DNA from: Mycolicibacterium sp. YH-1
Lineage (GTDB): Bacteria > Actinomycetota > Actinomycetes > Mycobacteriales > Mycobacteriaceae
Length of the DNA stretch: 64,000 bases
Direction of reading: 5' to 3'
NCBI RefSeq assembly: GCF_022557175.1
Contig: NZ_CP092915.1
Span: forward strand, 5,208,001-5,272,000
In this document: piece by piece, positions 63,580 through 64,000 of the stretch
Layout of the letters: every line of letters begins with the position of its first letter
Position numbering within the stretch: the stretch's first letter is position 1
The notes under the pieces: generated by a model
The model's input: only the letters and a program-made list of their open reading frames with translations
What the model was told of the DNA's origin: nothing
The model's database searches: none
Program-made: the position numbers and the translations under genes

Positions 63580-64000
63580 CTACCCGGCGCCGTACTCGAC
63601 GGTGACGGGTGCGTGGTCCGACCAGCGCAACGCGTACGCCTCGGCCCGCTCCACCCGGGCGGACACGACCCGCTTGGCCAGCCGCTCGTTCGCCAGCTGA
63701 TAGTCGATGCGCCAGCCCGCGTCGTTGTCGAACGCCTTGCCTCGCCACGACCACCAGCTGTACGGGCCCGCGACGTCGGCGTGCAGCACCCGCACCACGT
63801 CCACCCAGCCGGTGGCCAGCAGATCGGTCAACCACTGCCGTTCGCTTGGCAGAAAGCCAGCCTTCTTCTGGTTGGCCTTCCATGCCTTGATGTCGAGTTC
63901 GGTGTGGCCGATGTTCCAGTCGCCGCACAGCACGGCGTCACGGTCCTTGCCCCGCAGGTCGGCCATCCGGGCGGCGACGGCGGCCATGAACCGCTCCTTC
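63580..64000 (-). CDS. xthA: Exodeoxyribonuclease III, C-terminal part (5' end outside window)
   Basis: The last ~140 codons of an exonuclease III/AP endonuclease, which cuts DNA at abasic sites in base-excision repair. Visible active-site parts are CGDWNIGHTELDIK (Asp and Asn), GWRIDYQLAN (Asp) and SDHAPVTVEY (the catalytic Asp-His pair). The frame is open at the right edge. Mycobacteria may have two such genes, so the symbol refers to the family. It is convergent with the VOC gene. Confidence 0.88.
   Translation of the reverse strand, partial: KERFMAAVAARMADLRGKDRDAVLCGDWNIGHTELDIKAWKANQKKAGFLPSERQWLTDLLATGWVDVVRVLHADVAGPYSWWSWRGKAFDNDAGWRIDYQLANERLAKRVVSARVERAEAYALRWSDHAPVTVEYGAG

Overview
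The window is high-GC actinobacterial chromosome, almost certainly from a fast-growing mycobacterium (Mycolicibacterium-type). The backbone follows, as I remember it, the M. tuberculosis H37Rv order from Rv3296 (lhr) to Rv3336c (trpS): lhr, nei, an RluA-type pseudouridine synthase, glpD2, lpdA, Rv3304, amiA1, amiB1, punA, pmmB, upp, Rv3311, add, deoA, cdd, sdhCDAB, sigJ, Rv3329-like aminotransferase, dacB, a YihY membrane protein and trpS. Accessory blocks sit between these anchors. Starts are often GTG, ATGA/GTGA stop-start overlaps are frequent, and several genes have a -10-like hexamer 6-8 nt before the start, as in leaderless mycobacterial mRNAs. I saw no rRNA, tRNA, CRISPR array, insertion sequence or prophage.

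Region by region. 1-3.3 kb: 3' end of lhr, a DUF2834 membrane protein, a nitronate monooxygenase-like flavoprotein and nei. 3.3-6.3 kb: an acyl desaturase and its ferredoxin reductase, divergent from a TetR regulator across a near-perfect palindrome. 6.3-9.8 kb: enoyl-CoA hydratase, threonine aldolase-like enzyme, SDR, DUF1330 protein and a secreted polyproline protein. 9.8-21.5 kb: central metabolism and nucleoside salvage, interrupted by an AbrB-type permease with a divergent MarR. 21.5-26.6 kb: an ESX-type pair (EspC-like protein plus a WXG-NlpC/P60 hydrolase), then an operon of a universal stress protein and a giant cyclase-AAA-ATPase protein. 26.8-34.1 kb: the Rv3311 orthologue, add, two tandem MASE1-GGDEF diguanylate cyclases, deoA and cdd. 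34.3-37.8 kb: succinate dehydrogenase sdhCDAB. 37.9-44 kb: a DUF559 nuclease-like gene and a GntR-controlled acyl-CoA degradation locus (SDR, thiolase, two acyl-CoA dehydrogenases). 44.1-46.8 kb: an ECF41 sigma factor (SigJ) with its typical carboxymuconolactone-decarboxylase-family neighbour and a coupled MFS transporter. 47-52.9 kb: a likely putrescine/GABA locus (APC permease, Usp, gamma-aminobutyraldehyde dehydrogenase, AsnC regulator, class III aminotransferase). 52.9-59.9 kb: an SMP-30-like protein, three related MarR regulators, an AraC regulator, an exported repeat protein and dacB. 60-64 kb: YihY protein, trpS, a MarR with divergent TIGR03086 protein, a VOC protein and the 3' part of an exonuclease III gene.

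The most unusual elements are: a four-copy family of about 65-bp intergenic palindromes with conserved arms and compensating changes in the inner stem; a candidate SigJ promoter 8 nt before its partner gene; a stress protein resembling the cAMP-binding Rv1636 in an operon with a cyclase whose catalytic residues look eroded; a tandem diguanylate cyclase pair in which only one copy keeps the product-inhibition site; and a small open frame between two duplicated hairpins upstream of dacB.
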